DNA of 64,000 nucleotides from Oscillospiraceae bacterium. Its GTDB lineage: Bacteria > Bacillota > Clostridia > Oscillospirales > Acutalibacteraceae. The position numbers were made by a program, and so were the translations under genes. Each line of letters starts with the position of its first letter. Within the stretch, counting starts at the first letter, position 1. Shown piece by piece: positions 1 to 7,768 of the stretch. The notes under the pieces were generated by a model. It did no database searches, was not told where the DNA came from, and worked only from the letters and a program-made list of their open reading frames with translations. The stretch is taken from assembly GCA_015066385.1 (NCBI GenBank), contig SVOJ01000015.1, forward strand, positions 1 through 64,000, in the 5' to 3' direction.

Positions 1-23
1 AGACTGTTCTTATTGTTGGACAT
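1..23 (-). CDS. 5' end of an unidentified gene running off the left edge
   Basis: Reading leftwards, an AAGGAG Shine-Dalgarno (positions 39-34) stands 10 nt before an ATG at 23-21. The open frame continues to the window edge as MSNNKNS. Only seven codons are visible, so no function can be given. The gene would be transcribed in the same direction as the lipoprotein gene upstream of it, beyond that gene's terminator. Confidence 0.45.
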
Positions 24-112
24 TGCTGTTTCACTCCTTCAAGTGTTTTTCTTGCGTTTGCAGTTGTAGTTTGAGCAAAACGGCAATGAATATCAATGAA
101 AAAAAATGGAAA

Positions 113-141
113 CAAAAAGGGATGCCGTTGAAGCGGCATCC
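113..141 (-). terminator. Rho-independent terminator of the lipoprotein gene
   Basis: GGATGCCG (120-127) and CGGCATCC (134-141) form an 8-bp stem with a 6-nt loop. On the minus strand the stem is followed by CTTTTTG. It lies 30 nt past the stop codon of the lipoprotein gene. Confidence 0.8.
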
Positions 142-171
142 GCGAGTAATTGAAAATTAAAAAAATAAAAA

Positions 172-882
172 TCAGTCAATCAGAGAAATGCTGTTAAGGA
201 TTTCTGCAAGAGAATCTTCACCCAATGCCGTTAGGGCAAGGCTGGCAAGATAGTCACCGCACTTGATCGAAACGGTTGTCTGATTCATGATCATACCGCC
301 GACAGAAACGGAGACGTTCAAGCAGTCAAATTCCTGTCCGTCAATTTCAACCGTGCTGATTTCGGTCTGAATATCGGAATAACCCATGTTTTCATAACTG
401 GTCTTGATAATGTCAACCGACTTCTGCAGATTCGCGGCAAGATCCATGGTTTCAAGCAAAACAGCATCCACTTTTTCGAGATTGATACCGATGTTATTCA
501 CTTGGTTTGCAGCCATTGCATACATATCATAAACAACAGGAGAATTTTCGATCAGATTTGCAAAATCCTCTCCGGCTCGGTCTGCAGTCAGACCGTACAG
601 CGCAGCAATCTGCTCGTCATTATAGAATGTCCATGTATCATCCAATGTAATTTCAATTCCGATAAATTCATTGCGATAGGTATTACCGTCAACCGTTCCG
701 CGGATTTCCTGCTTCGCTTCGGTTGATTCTTCCTGCATTTCGTCGGCAATCGTCGGCTGAGCATCCTCTTCAAGCATATTTTGAGTGGGTTGGTCTGCGG
801 GTTCGGTCGGATCCGACTGGTTGCCGCACGCAACAAAAAGGAGCATACAAAGAATTAAACTTGCAAGTAAAAGTTTTTTCAT
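172..882 (-). CDS. Secreted lipoprotein of unknown function
   Basis: 236-residue protein with a classical lipoprotein signal: two Lys after the start Met, a hydrophobic stretch and a lipobox FVAC with the modified Cys at residue 19. An acidic, Pro/Thr/Glu/Gln-rich linker (about residues 20-60) follows, then a folded domain of about 170 residues rich in Glu, Asp and Ala. It should be anchored to the outer face of the membrane. The ATG at 882 was preferred over upstream in-frame codons because GGAGGTG (895-889) sits just before it and the signal peptide starts there. I do not recognise the C-terminal domain. It resembles the many small surface lipoproteins of gut Clostridia, with no neighbouring transporter to suggest a ligand. 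It is a single-gene unit with its own promoter and terminator. Confidence 0.8.
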   Translation of the reverse strand: MKKLLLASLILCMLLFVACGNQSDPTEPADQPTQNMLEEDAQPTIADEMQEESTEAKQEIRGTVDGNTYRNEFIGIEITLDDTWTFYNDEQIAALYGLTADRAGEDFANLIENSPVVYDMYAMAANQVNNIGINLEKVDAVLLETMDLAANLQKSVDIIKTSYENMGYSDIQTEISTVEIDGQEFDCLNVSVSVGGMIMNQTTVSIKCGDYLASLALTALGEDSLAEILNSISLID

Positions 883-901
883 TAAAAACACCTCCATATA
901 T

Positions 902-930
902 ATTATAACGAACAAGTAAGCAAATTTCAA
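902..930 (-). promoter_or_regulatory. Probable sigma-A promoter of the lipoprotein gene
   Basis: On the minus strand TTGAAA (930-925), a 17-bp spacer and TATAAT (907-902). The predicted start would be close to 895, which makes the leader very short and places the ribosome site near the 5' end. Confidence 0.6.
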
Positions 931-1026
931 CAAAAAAAAGTATGATCTGTTTTCATCATTCTGCACAAACAGAAATAACAATATTTGTCTGTAATGCCGA
1001 TAAAACGATTATTCCCGATTTTTCAA

Positions 1027-1055
1027 TTGCAATCGCTTCAAAAAAGGTGTAAAAT
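1027..1055 (+). promoter_or_regulatory. Probable sigma-A promoter of the first metallophosphoesterase gene
   Basis: TTGCAA (1027-1032), a 17-bp spacer and TAAAAT (1050-1055). It is followed by AAAGGAGG 6-12 nt before the ATG at 1088. Confidence 0.65.
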
Positions 1056-1087
1056 AAATCGGCAAAATAAAAGGAGGATATATTTTT

Positions 1088-2146
1088 ATGGCACAAATTA
1101 TGGCAGTATTCAAAATGATCGTTGCTTTCATCACACTGCTTCCGCAGATTCTGGTACCGATCACAGACAGTTATGACAAGACTTTTTATGAAGATTGGTC
1201 TGCAGATCAGGCTTACACCGCCGAATATGCAATTGAGCTCGAAAAAGATCCCGCCAAGGATTTTGTTGTGCTCAACCTTGCCGATGTGCAGCTGGACGAC
1301 ATGGAATATTACAGCGGCATGGGTGCTGAATCCGAAGCAATGATCACAAAGCTTGTGGAAGAAATTCAGCCCGACCTGATCACCCTTTCCGGCGACAACG
1401 CATGGGCAACACTTGCCTACATCAACCTTGTCAACTTTGTTGATTCGTTCGATATTCCTTGGGCTCCCGTAATGGGCAACCATGACGGCCAGGGCTGCAT
1501 CAGCGAATTCTGGTGTGCATACCTGTTTGATCAGGCTGAAAATTGCCTGTGGAAGTTCGGTCCCGCAGATATGGGTCACGGCAACTATGTGATCAATGTG
1601 ACCGAAAACGGCAAGGTCATCCACACATTGTTCATGATGGATACCCACAACAACGGCACATTTACCGATGAAAACGGCAACACGGTTGAGGGTTACGACC
1701 ATCTCTGGAACAACCAGATCGAATGGTATGAATGGGCAGTCAACGGCATCGCCGCCGAAGCAGGTCATGTTGTGGAAAGCACTGCAATCATGCACATTCC
1801 CGTTTATGAAATGAAAACAACTTGGGAAAAATACTATGACAAAGAAAACGATTGCTTCACAGGCCCCTATGCGGAAGGCTCCTTCGGTGTCATTCACGAA
1901 ACGCCCTGCCCCGGTGCCGTGAACAATCACTTCATGGATACCGTGCTTGCACTCGGCAGCACCAAGAACATGATTTTCGGTCATGACCATGTCTGCAACG
2001 CATCCTTTGTTTATGAAGGTGTCAGACTTTCCTACGGTCTGAAGCTCGGCAAGGCTTGCTATTATGAAGAAGGCCTGCAGGGCGGCTCCACCCTCAGCAT
2101 CGGCTCCGACGGTGTTGCAACCTTTGCACATCATTTTGCCGAATAA
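1088..2146 (+). CDS. Calcineurin-like metallophosphoesterase
   Basis: 352-residue phosphoesterase with the metal-binding motifs in order: NLADVQ (DxQ in place of the usual DxH), SGDNAW (GD-N), MGNHDG (GNHD), a His in MHIPVY and GHDH near residue 300. A DxQ first motif occurs in the Dcr2-like branch of the superfamily, so activity is expected, probably on a phosphomonoester or diester that cannot be named from sequence. Residues 1-25 are hydrophobic (AVFKMIVAFITLLPQI) without a clear cleavage site, so the enzyme may be membrane-associated. The second large phosphoesterase of the window (61969-63333) has a similar N-terminal segment. Strong AAAGGAGG site before the ATG. Single-gene unit between its own promoter and terminator. 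Confidence 0.88.
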   Translation: MAQIMAVFKMIVAFITLLPQILVPITDSYDKTFYEDWSADQAYTAEYAIELEKDPAKDFVVLNLADVQLDDMEYYSGMGAESEAMITKLVEEIQPDLITLSGDNAWATLAYINLVNFVDSFDIPWAPVMGNHDGQGCISEFWCAYLFDQAENCLWKFGPADMGHGNYVINVTENGKVIHTLFMMDTHNNGTFTDENGNTVEGYDHLWNNQIEWYEWAVNGIAAEAGHVVESTAIMHIPVYEMKTTWEKYYDKENDCFTGPYAEGSFGVIHETPCPGAVNNHFMDTVLALGSTKNMIFGHDHVCNASFVYEGVRLSYGLKLGKACYYEEGLQGGSTLSIGSDGVATFAHHFAE

Positions 2147-2165
2147 TTTGCAATTACAACGATTC

Positions 2166-2199
2166 GCCCCGTAAGAATGCTCTTGCGGGGCACATTTTT
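2166..2199 (+). terminator. Rho-independent terminator after the metallophosphoesterase
   Basis: GCCCCGTAAGA (2166-2176) pairs with TCTTGCGGGGC (2181-2191), an 11-bp stem with one G-U pair, followed by ACATTTTT. Confidence 0.8.
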
Positions 2200-2265
2200 G
2201 CAAAAACCAAAAAGACAATATAAACAGAAGTGTCTATTTCTGTACACTCCATTTTCAATTGTAAA

Positions 2266-2294
2266 TTGGAATTTTATATATGCTGATTTATAAT
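2266..2294 (+). promoter_or_regulatory. Probable promoter of the carboxylesterase gene
   Basis: TTGGAA (2266-2271), a 17-bp spacer and TATAAT (2289-2294). The start would be about 2301, giving a leader of under 20 nt. Confidence 0.55.
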
Positions 2295-2318
2295 TTTATT
2301 GAAAGGAAGTGTATGACC

Positions 2319-3860
2319 ATGCAAAAATCAAAAAAACTGATCGCATTTCTTGCTGCTTTCATGCTGCTTATGATGTGTTGGATGCCTTCACTTGCAAGTG
2401 CAATCGACAGCAATGCAGCAGTCAGCACAACATACGGGCAGGTTATGGGAAAAACCTACGATGGCGGAATGTGTTATTTGGGCATCCCCTATGCGGCTCC
2501 CACGATCGGTGAACTTCGCTTTTTACCTCCGAAGGCACCGCCGGAATGGGACGGCATTCTGGATGCAACCACACAGCCGAAAGATCCGATTCAGAACAAT
2601 TACAGCGAGAAAAAGCAGAGTGAGGATTCATTACGTCTGAACATCTGGGTACCTGATACAGACACAGACCAACCGCTTGCAGTCATGTTCTGGATCTATG
2701 GCGGTTCTTATGCAACGGGTGGCATCAACAAAATGTATTACAACATGGAAACCATGGCAAACGAAACGGGTTGCATCATCGTTTCGGCAAACTACCGTCT
2801 GAATGTTTGCGGATTCATTGATTTGCGTGATGTGATTCCCGGTGCAACTGTCAACAACGGCTTGCGTGACATTGTTTTTGCACTGCAGTGGGTTCATGAA
2901 AACATAGGAAACTTCGGCGGTAATCCCGACAATGTGACCGTATTCGGTCAATCGGCAGGGGCAGCGCTTGCAACCGCATTGCTGAGCATTCCCTCTGCTG
3001 ATGCATACTTTGACAAAATTATTGCCCAGAGTGCTTGCGGAGATTCATTCTATTCCCCTGCACAGGCAAAAGAACTGACCAAAACATGGATGCAACTGAT
3101 GGATGAACCGACCGCGGAAGAACTGATTTCCATGCCTGCAAAACAGCTTGTTTCATGCAACAGCGAACTGGATGTCAAAAAATTCATGAAATCAGGCATT
3201 GATTGCATTTACAACCCCGTGATTGACGGTGAATTTCTGGTCTGCCATCCTTCACAGGTGAAGAACACCGACAAAAAGGTACTGCTCGGCTGCAACAAGG
3301 ACGAAGCATCGCTGTTTTTGTTCTTTGTTCTGCCTCCGTTGACATTGATTCCGTTTGCACACGAGGTTGCAATGCCCGGCTATTCGGATGAACTGAAAGC
3401 AAGCGTGACAAAAGGAATCGGCTTCCCGTCCACAGATTCTCTTATTACACTGACAACGGAAAGAATGTATCGTTTTCCGCTGACACAGCTTGCCGACAAT
3501 CTTTCACAATCCACCGAAGTCTACTCCTATCGTTATGACTATGAATCGGTTCTTGTGAAGATGCTGAATCTGGGTTCCTTCCATTGCACGGAAATTCCCG
3601 TTCTGTTTGATGTCAGTCTGAAACTCGGGCCCATAAAATTGCGTCCGTTCGGATTCAAAGCGGATGATGCAGTGGGAACACGCATGCGTACTTATTGGGG
3701 GGACTTTGCAAAATACGGAACACCGTCCGCGGACTGGACACCGTATGATGCCGAACAACGGTCAACCATGATCATCAACACAAATGATACCGTTTGCAAT
3801 GATCCTTACGGCGAGCGAATGGCATTATATGAAACCTACATTCCCGCATGGAATCAATAA
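2319..3860 (+). CDS. Secreted type-B carboxylesterase
   Basis: 513-residue member of the carboxylesterase/para-nitrobenzyl esterase family (alpha/beta hydrolase). Visible features: a signal peptide ending SLASA near residue 28, the family signature SEDSLRLNIW, the oxyanion-hole stretch WIYGGSY (HGG is usual, here YGG), the nucleophile elbow FGQSAGA with Ser about 212 (GQS instead of the common GES), an acidic residue in CNKDEASL and a His in SFHCTEIP. The full triad is therefore present. It should hydrolyse carboxylic esters outside the cell, for example acylated plant glycans or lipids. ATG 2319 is preferred to ATG 2313 because GAAAGGAAGT (2301-2310) is only 2-3 nt from the latter. The length is typical. 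It is followed by a bidirectional terminator shared with the convergent TetR gene. Confidence 0.9.
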   Translation: MQKSKKLIAFLAAFMLLMMCWMPSLASAIDSNAAVSTTYGQVMGKTYDGGMCYLGIPYAAPTIGELRFLPPKAPPEWDGILDATTQPKDPIQNNYSEKKQSEDSLRLNIWVPDTDTDQPLAVMFWIYGGSYATGGINKMYYNMETMANETGCIIVSANYRLNVCGFIDLRDVIPGATVNNGLRDIVFALQWVHENIGNFGGNPDNVTVFGQSAGAALATALLSIPSADAYFDKIIAQSACGDSFYSPAQAKELTKTWMQLMDEPTAEELISMPAKQLVSCNSELDVKKFMKSGIDCIYNPVIDGEFLVCHPSQVKNTDKKVLLGCNKDEASLFLFFVLPPLTLIPFAHEVAMPGYSDELKASVTKGIGFPSTDSLITLTTERMYRFPLTQLADNLSQSTEVYSYRYDYESVLVKMLNLGSFHCTEIPVLFDVSLKLGPIKLRPFGFKADDAVGTRMRTYWGDFAKYGTPSADWTPYDAEQRSTMIINTNDTVCNDPYGERMALYETYIPAWNQ

Positions 3861-3866
3861 ATAAGA

Positions 3867-3904
3867 AAACGGATGCAAGGCATTGGCTTTGCATCCGTTT
3901 TTTT
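3867..3904. terminator. Bidirectional terminator between esterase and TetR gene
   Basis: AAACGGATGCAAGG (3867-3880) pairs with CTTTGCATCCGTTT (3887-3900). A T-run follows on the plus strand and A-runs precede it, so it can serve both convergent genes. Confidence 0.82.
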
Positions 3905-4496
3905 AATCGGGTTCCAGTTCCGGAAGACCGATGATTTTATTTGTGGCACGCAGATAGCGGTTGGCTACCATGGCAAGCGTGTGCACATCTTTCGGGTTGG
4001 CTGATTTCAGATTATCAAAAAACATCGTCAACACACCGCCGATCAGAAAAGACAAGACAAGTTCAAGTTTATCCTGCTCTTTGATCATGGGCTGTAAAAG
4101 GGTAAGAAAATAATCATGCAATGCCTTTTGCATGACGGGCATAAAATTGACATCCCCGTTTTCTCCGACCAGCAATTCCATTTCTTTGCCGTATTTCATC
4201 AGAACGGCAAATGTTTTTTTTGCAATCGGGAACTCTCCCACAACATAGTTGTCCTCATCAAAATTTTCGATCTCTCTAATGACCTGAGCAATAATATCGG
4301 CTTCCGTTTTTCGTACCAGATCATAAATATCCGTATAATGCAAATAAAATGTAGCACGGCTGATATCCGTCCTGCGAACGATTTCCGCAACCGTTATCTT
4401 GTGCAGGCTTTTTTCTTGCAACAAGCTGAAAAATACGGTTCTGATCCGTTGTCTTGTGAAGCGGACACTTCTGTTTGCATCCCCTGCTGCGCCCAT
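3903..4496 (-). CDS. TetR/AcrR-family regulator
   Basis: 197-residue repressor-type regulator. The N-terminal helix-turn-helix is clear: TRQRIRTVFFSLL, then KITVAEIVRRTDISRATFY and LHYTDIYDL. The C-terminal half (residues 75-190) resembles the TetR_C_7-type ligand domain with a hydrophobic helix LVLSFLIGGVLTMFF near residue 150. It follows the SIS-domain gene by 28 nt on the same strand, so the two are probably co-transcribed and it may regulate that promoter or the divergent DUF362 operon. ATG at 4496 is preceded by AGAGAGG. The ligand is unknown. Confidence 0.88.
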   Translation of the reverse strand: MGAAGDANRSVRFTRQRIRTVFFSLLQEKSLHKITVAEIVRRTDISRATFYLHYTDIYDLVRKTEADIIAQVIREIENFDEDNYVVGEFPIAKKTFAVLMKYGKEMELLVGENGDVNFMPVMQKALHDYFLTLLQPMIKEQDKLELVLSFLIGGVLTMFFDNLKSANPKDVHTLAMVANRYLRATNKIIGLPELEPD

Positions 4497-4524
4497 ATAG
4501 AAAACCTCTCTTTATTAAATCACA

Positions 4525-5262
4525 TTACAGTGAACGGATCTGTCCTTTGTATTTCTTGATAAATGCTTCGTTGATGGCATCGCCGCCGTCTACATTACTG
4601 CTGGAGAACACATCGGGAACACAGCCGTCAGAGAGCATTTTTTCGATGCAGGAAACAACGACCGCATTGAGAATTGCCGCACCTGCGGAAGTGGAAGTGG
4701 GGGCTGCATTTCTGCCGATGGCTTCAAAATAAACGCTCGCATCGCCCACGCAACCCATGTTATCAAGAACAATATCGGCAAATTCATACAACTTTTTACC
4801 GCTCGGATGGCGGGATGTTGCGGATTTGGAATGATTGAGGTTGGTCAATGCCACCACGGTCATTCCCTTTTCTTTGGCAAGCTGTGCCATATCCACGCAG
4901 ACACCGTTTCTGCCCGAATTGGAAATGATAACAATGACATCGTCTTTTTTCATATCATAACTGTCAAACAGAATATCAGCATAACCCTGTAACCGTTCGA
5001 TTTCGGTGCTTTTGGCGGCGGATTCATGCAACATCAATACCGTTTCGAGTACGGGATGCAGATTCACAAGACCGCCTGCACGGTAGAACAGTTCTTCGGC
5101 AAGCATGTGGGAATGTCCCGTGCCAAACAGAAAAATATTGTGCCCGTTTTCGAGTGCATTTGCAAAAGCCGCACCGCAAGCATCGATATTTGACAGCTGT
5201 TTATCGGCAATTTCTTCCATAATGCGGGTCAGATTCTTAAGGTATTCCAATGATTTGCTCAT
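4525..5262 (-). CDS. SIS-domain sugar isomerase/sugar-binding protein (UPF0309-like)
   Basis: 245-residue single SIS-domain protein. Residues 35-60 contain the phosphosugar-binding loop (IFLFGTGHSHMLAEELFYR), followed by the second SIS strand-loop VIVIISNSGRNGVCVDMA (about 110-127) and MTVVALTN. The early part, with His-rich GTGHSH, matches the UPF0309 branch related to MurQ and GmhA, so a phosphosugar substrate in the cytoplasm is likely, but the reaction cannot be fixed. Length fits the family. A strong ribosome site (AGGGGAG) precedes the ATG. First gene of a two-gene unit with the downstream TetR gene, divergent from the DUF362 gene. Confidence 0.88.
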   Translation of the reverse strand: MSKSLEYLKNLTRIMEEIADKQLSNIDACGAAFANALENGHNIFLFGTGHSHMLAEELFYRAGGLVNLHPVLETVLMLHESAAKSTEIERLQGYADILFDSYDMKKDDVIVIISNSGRNGVCVDMAQLAKEKGMTVVALTNLNHSKSATSRHPSGKKLYEFADIVLDNMGCVGDASVYFEAIGRNAAPTSTSAGAAILNAVVVSCIEKMLSDGCVPDVFSSSNVDGGDAINEAFIKKYKGQIRSL

Positions 5263-5292
5263 AACAAACTCCCCTTTTCTTTTCTCAAATCA

Positions 5293-5321
5293 ATAATAAA
5301 CGCATAACACAAACTTGTCAA
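5293..5321 (-). promoter_or_regulatory. Promoter of the SIS/TetR operon
   Basis: On the minus strand TTGACA (5321-5316), a 17-bp spacer and TATTAT (5298-5293). Confidence 0.72.
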
Positions 5322-5344
5322 CAAAAAAAATGCAAAGCAGGGTC

Positions 5345-5373
5345 TTGTCATTTGTTTCGGGATATAATATAAT
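5345..5373 (+). promoter_or_regulatory. Promoter of the DUF362/ArsC-like operon
   Basis: TTGTCA (5345-5350), 17 bp, TATAAT (5368-5373). GGAGG lies at 5391-5395 before the ATG at 5402. It stands back to back with the SIS promoter, 23 bp away. Confidence 0.75.
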
Positions 5374-5401
5374 TTAAGAAAAAGACATCGGAGGAAATAA
5401 A

Positions 5402-6265
5402 ATGGCTGCAAAAGTGTATTTTTCCCGCGAAATCAGTTCCGCAAAAGTATTGGAACTTTATAAATTGCTCGGCAAAAACTTATCCGGCAAAGTTGCCGTC
5501 AAGGTACATTCGGGTGAAAAAGGAAATCAGAACTTTCTGAAACCCGAATTTTGGAAAGACATGGTTGATTATGTCAACGGCACGGTCGTGGAATGCAACA
5601 CCGCCTACAACGGTGAACGCAACACAACCGAAAAACACAAAAAACTGTTTGCGTTTCACGGTTGGACAAAGTATTTTGATACAGATATTTTAGATGCCGA
5701 AGGCCCTGACCTTGAACTCGCAATCCCCGACGGCAAGATTATCAAAAAGAATTATGTCGGCAAAAATATTGAAAATTATGACAGTCTGCTTGTGCTTTCG
5801 CATTTCAAAGGTCATCCCATGGGCGGTTTCGGCGGTGCGGTCAAGCAGCTCTCCATCGGCTTTGCTTCCTCGTTCGGCAAATCTTATATTCACGGTGCGG
5901 GCGATCCCGACAAATTCTGGGAATCCGACCATGATGAGTTTCTTGCATCCATGGCAGATGCCGCAAAGAGTGTTGCCGACTTCTTTAAAGGCGAAGCGGT
6001 GTATATCAACGTGATGAAAAACATGAGTGTGGACTGCGACTGTTGTGCGGTTGCGGAAGATCCGTGCATTGCGGATATCGGCATTCTTGTTTCGGACGAT
6101 CCGATCGCCATCGATCAGGCCTGCGTGGACCTTGTGTATGCTTGCAGTGATCCCGGCAAACCGCATCTGGTTGAAAGAATCGAAAGCAGAAACGGCTTGC
6201 ATACCCTTGTTTGTGCAGACGGACGCGGTTTCGGCACAAGAGAATATGAACTGATTGAGGTTTAA
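5402..6265 (+). CDS. DUF362-domain protein (possible iron-sulfur protein)
   Basis: 287-residue protein with the DUF362 fold: KVAVKVHSGEKGN near residue 30, the conserved LLVLSHFKGHPMGGFGGAVK near 130 and the late segment ILVSDDPIAIDQACVDL near 225. A Cys cluster DCDCCAVAEDPC (about 203-214) could hold a metal or a cluster. DUF362 proteins are often annotated as uncharacterised 4Fe-4S proteins and their reaction is not established. Good GGAGG site. The Spx/ArsC-like gene begins 3 nt after the stop, so the two form an operon ending in a strong terminator. Confidence 0.85.
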   Translation: MAAKVYFSREISSAKVLELYKLLGKNLSGKVAVKVHSGEKGNQNFLKPEFWKDMVDYVNGTVVECNTAYNGERNTTEKHKKLFAFHGWTKYFDTDILDAEGPDLELAIPDGKIIKKNYVGKNIENYDSLLVLSHFKGHPMGGFGGAVKQLSIGFASSFGKSYIHGAGDPDKFWESDHDEFLASMADAAKSVADFFKGEAVYINVMKNMSVDCDCCAVAEDPCIADIGILVSDDPIAIDQACVDLVYACSDPGKPHLVERIESRNGLHTLVCADGRGFGTREYELIEV

Positions 6266-6268
6266 AAG

Positions 6269-6625
6269 ATGATTACGTTTCTTTGCTACCCGAGATGCAC
6301 GACCTGTCAGAAAGCAAAAAAGTGGCTGGATGACAACGCAATTGCATATGATTTTCGTGATATAAAATTGAACAATCCAACCGCACAGGAACTTTCCGCA
6401 TGGCATACAAAAAGCGGATTGCCGACAAAGAAATTTTTCAACACAAGCGGATTGCTGTATAAATCCATGGATCTGAAAACAAAACTGCCAACCATGACCG
6501 ATGAAGAACAGATCAACCTTCTTGCAACGGACGGGATGCTTGTGAAAAGACCGATGGTGATCGGTGATGATTTTGTTTTGGTCGGATTCAAGGAAAGCGA
6601 CTGGAAAGAGAAACTTGCAAAATAA
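6269..6625 (+). CDS. ArsC/Spx-family thioredoxin-fold protein
   Basis: 118-residue member of the arsenate reductase-like family. The N-terminal redox motif RCTTCQKAKKWL has the CxxC pattern of Spx/MgsR-type proteins rather than the single catalytic Cys of ArsC. Further conserved segments are GLPTKKFFNTSG and the cis-Pro region MLVKRPMVIGDDFVLVGF. Length (115-120) fits the YffB/Spx group. It may be a stress regulator acting through RNA polymerase or a glutaredoxin-like reductase. The sequence alone does not decide, although the absence of ars neighbours argues against arsenate. It directly follows the DUF362 gene with a 3-nt gap. Confidence 0.87.
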   Translation: MITFLCYPRCTTCQKAKKWLDDNAIAYDFRDIKLNNPTAQELSAWHTKSGLPTKKFFNTSGLLYKSMDLKTKLPTMTDEEQINLLATDGMLVKRPMVIGDDFVLVGFKESDWKEKLAK

Positions 6626-6630
6626 CGCAG

Positions 6631-6667
6631 ACAGGACTGTATCAAAAAGCGATACAGTCCTGTTTTT
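6631..6667. terminator. Bidirectional terminator after the ArsC-like gene
   Basis: ACAGGACTGTATC (6631-6643) and GATACAGTCCTGT (6651-6663) form a perfect 13-bp stem with a 7-nt loop, followed by TTTTTT. It also serves the convergent alcohol dehydrogenase gene. Confidence 0.88.
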
Positions 6668-7702
6668 TTACATTGTTATTGCAATTTTGATGCAACCGTC
6701 GGTACGGTTTTCGAAGACCTCATAGGCTTCTTCGATTTTTTCAAACGGATAAAAATGCGTAATCAGCGGAGTAGTATCAAGCTTGCCTTTTTCGATCAGT
6801 TGCAGAATTTTGTCACAGTTGCAACCGTCTACGCCGCCTGTTTTGAAGGTCAGATTTTTGCCGTACATATCGGGCAAAGGCAAAATCTGCGGTTTATCAT
6901 ATAACGCAACCACCGTCACAATTGCATTCGGACGGGCACATTTCCATGCGGTCTGAAAGGTGTCTTCCCCGCCTGCAACCTCAATCACAACATCCGCACC
7001 GCCGTGGTCGGAAACATCCTTCACAAAGTTTTCCACCGCATCGGGTGTGACCGTCAGCACGGACGGATAATGCTCATGCACAAAGCGGATACGTTCTTCA
7101 TCCTGTTCACACACAATAACACGCTGCGGTTTTTTGAGCAAAACACAAAGCAATGTGCAAAGTCCCGTCGGGCCTGCTCCGAGAATCAACACGGTGTCAT
7201 CCTGCTTGATTTCGGAAATTTCGGTTGCCCAGTATCCCGTTGCAAGCACATCACCCGCAAGCAATGCCTGCAAGTCTGTCACTCGCGGTGGGATCTTATT
7301 CAGTCCCGTGTCTGCAAACGGAACACGCACATATTCTGCCTGCCCGCCGTCGATGCGGCAACCGAGCGACCATCCGCCGTTTTGATCGGTACAGTTGTTG
7401 ACAAAGCCGTTTTTGCAGAAAAAACAATCTCCGCAGAACGTTTCCACATTGACCGTCACGCGGTCGCCGACGGCAATGTTTTCCACCGCACTGCCGACTT
7501 CTTCCACAATACCGACCATTTCGTGCCCGACCGTAACACCGGGCACGGCACGGGGCACATGACCGTGTTTGATGTGCAGATCACTCGAACAGATACTTGC
7601 CATCGTCACCCGCACAACGGCATCACGGGGATTCAGAATATTCGGTTTTTCTTTTTCAACAAAAGCAAACTCGCCTTTTTTCACATAAGAATAAGTGTGC
7701 AT
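6668..7702 (-). CDS. Zinc-dependent alcohol/polyol dehydrogenase (MDR family)
   Basis: 344-residue medium-chain dehydrogenase. The catalytic zinc site is visible as the Cys in MASICSSDLHIKHG (about residue 37), GHEMVG (His-Glu near 61) and a later acidic residue. The structural zinc loop is CGDCFFCKNGFVNNC (about 94-108). The NAD(P) Rossmann motif is LILGAGPTGLCTLL near 170, with a Glu at the end of the second strand (VIVCEQDEE), which favours NAD. It should interconvert an alcohol and an aldehyde or ketone in the cytoplasm. The substrate is not clear from sequence, and the neighbours do not help. Start ATG preceded by CGGAGA. Single-gene unit 66 nt downstream of the trxB stop, so it may also be reached by trxB read-through. 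Confidence 0.92.
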   Translation of the reverse strand: MHTYSYVKKGEFAFVEKEKPNILNPRDAVVRVTMASICSSDLHIKHGHVPRAVPGVTVGHEMVGIVEEVGSAVENIAVGDRVTVNVETFCGDCFFCKNGFVNNCTDQNGGWSLGCRIDGGQAEYVRVPFADTGLNKIPPRVTDLQALLAGDVLATGYWATEISEIKQDDTVLILGAGPTGLCTLLCVLLKKPQRVIVCEQDEERIRFVHEHYPSVLTVTPDAVENFVKDVSDHGGADVVIEVAGGEDTFQTAWKCARPNAIVTVVALYDKPQILPLPDMYGKNLTFKTGGVDGCNCDKILQLIEKGKLDTTPLITHFYPFEKIEEAYEVFENRTDGCIKIAITM

Positions 7703-7768
7703 TGTTTTTCTCCGTTTTTCTTTGTATTACCGACAGTATACCACAAGAAAACACAGGTTTCTATCTTT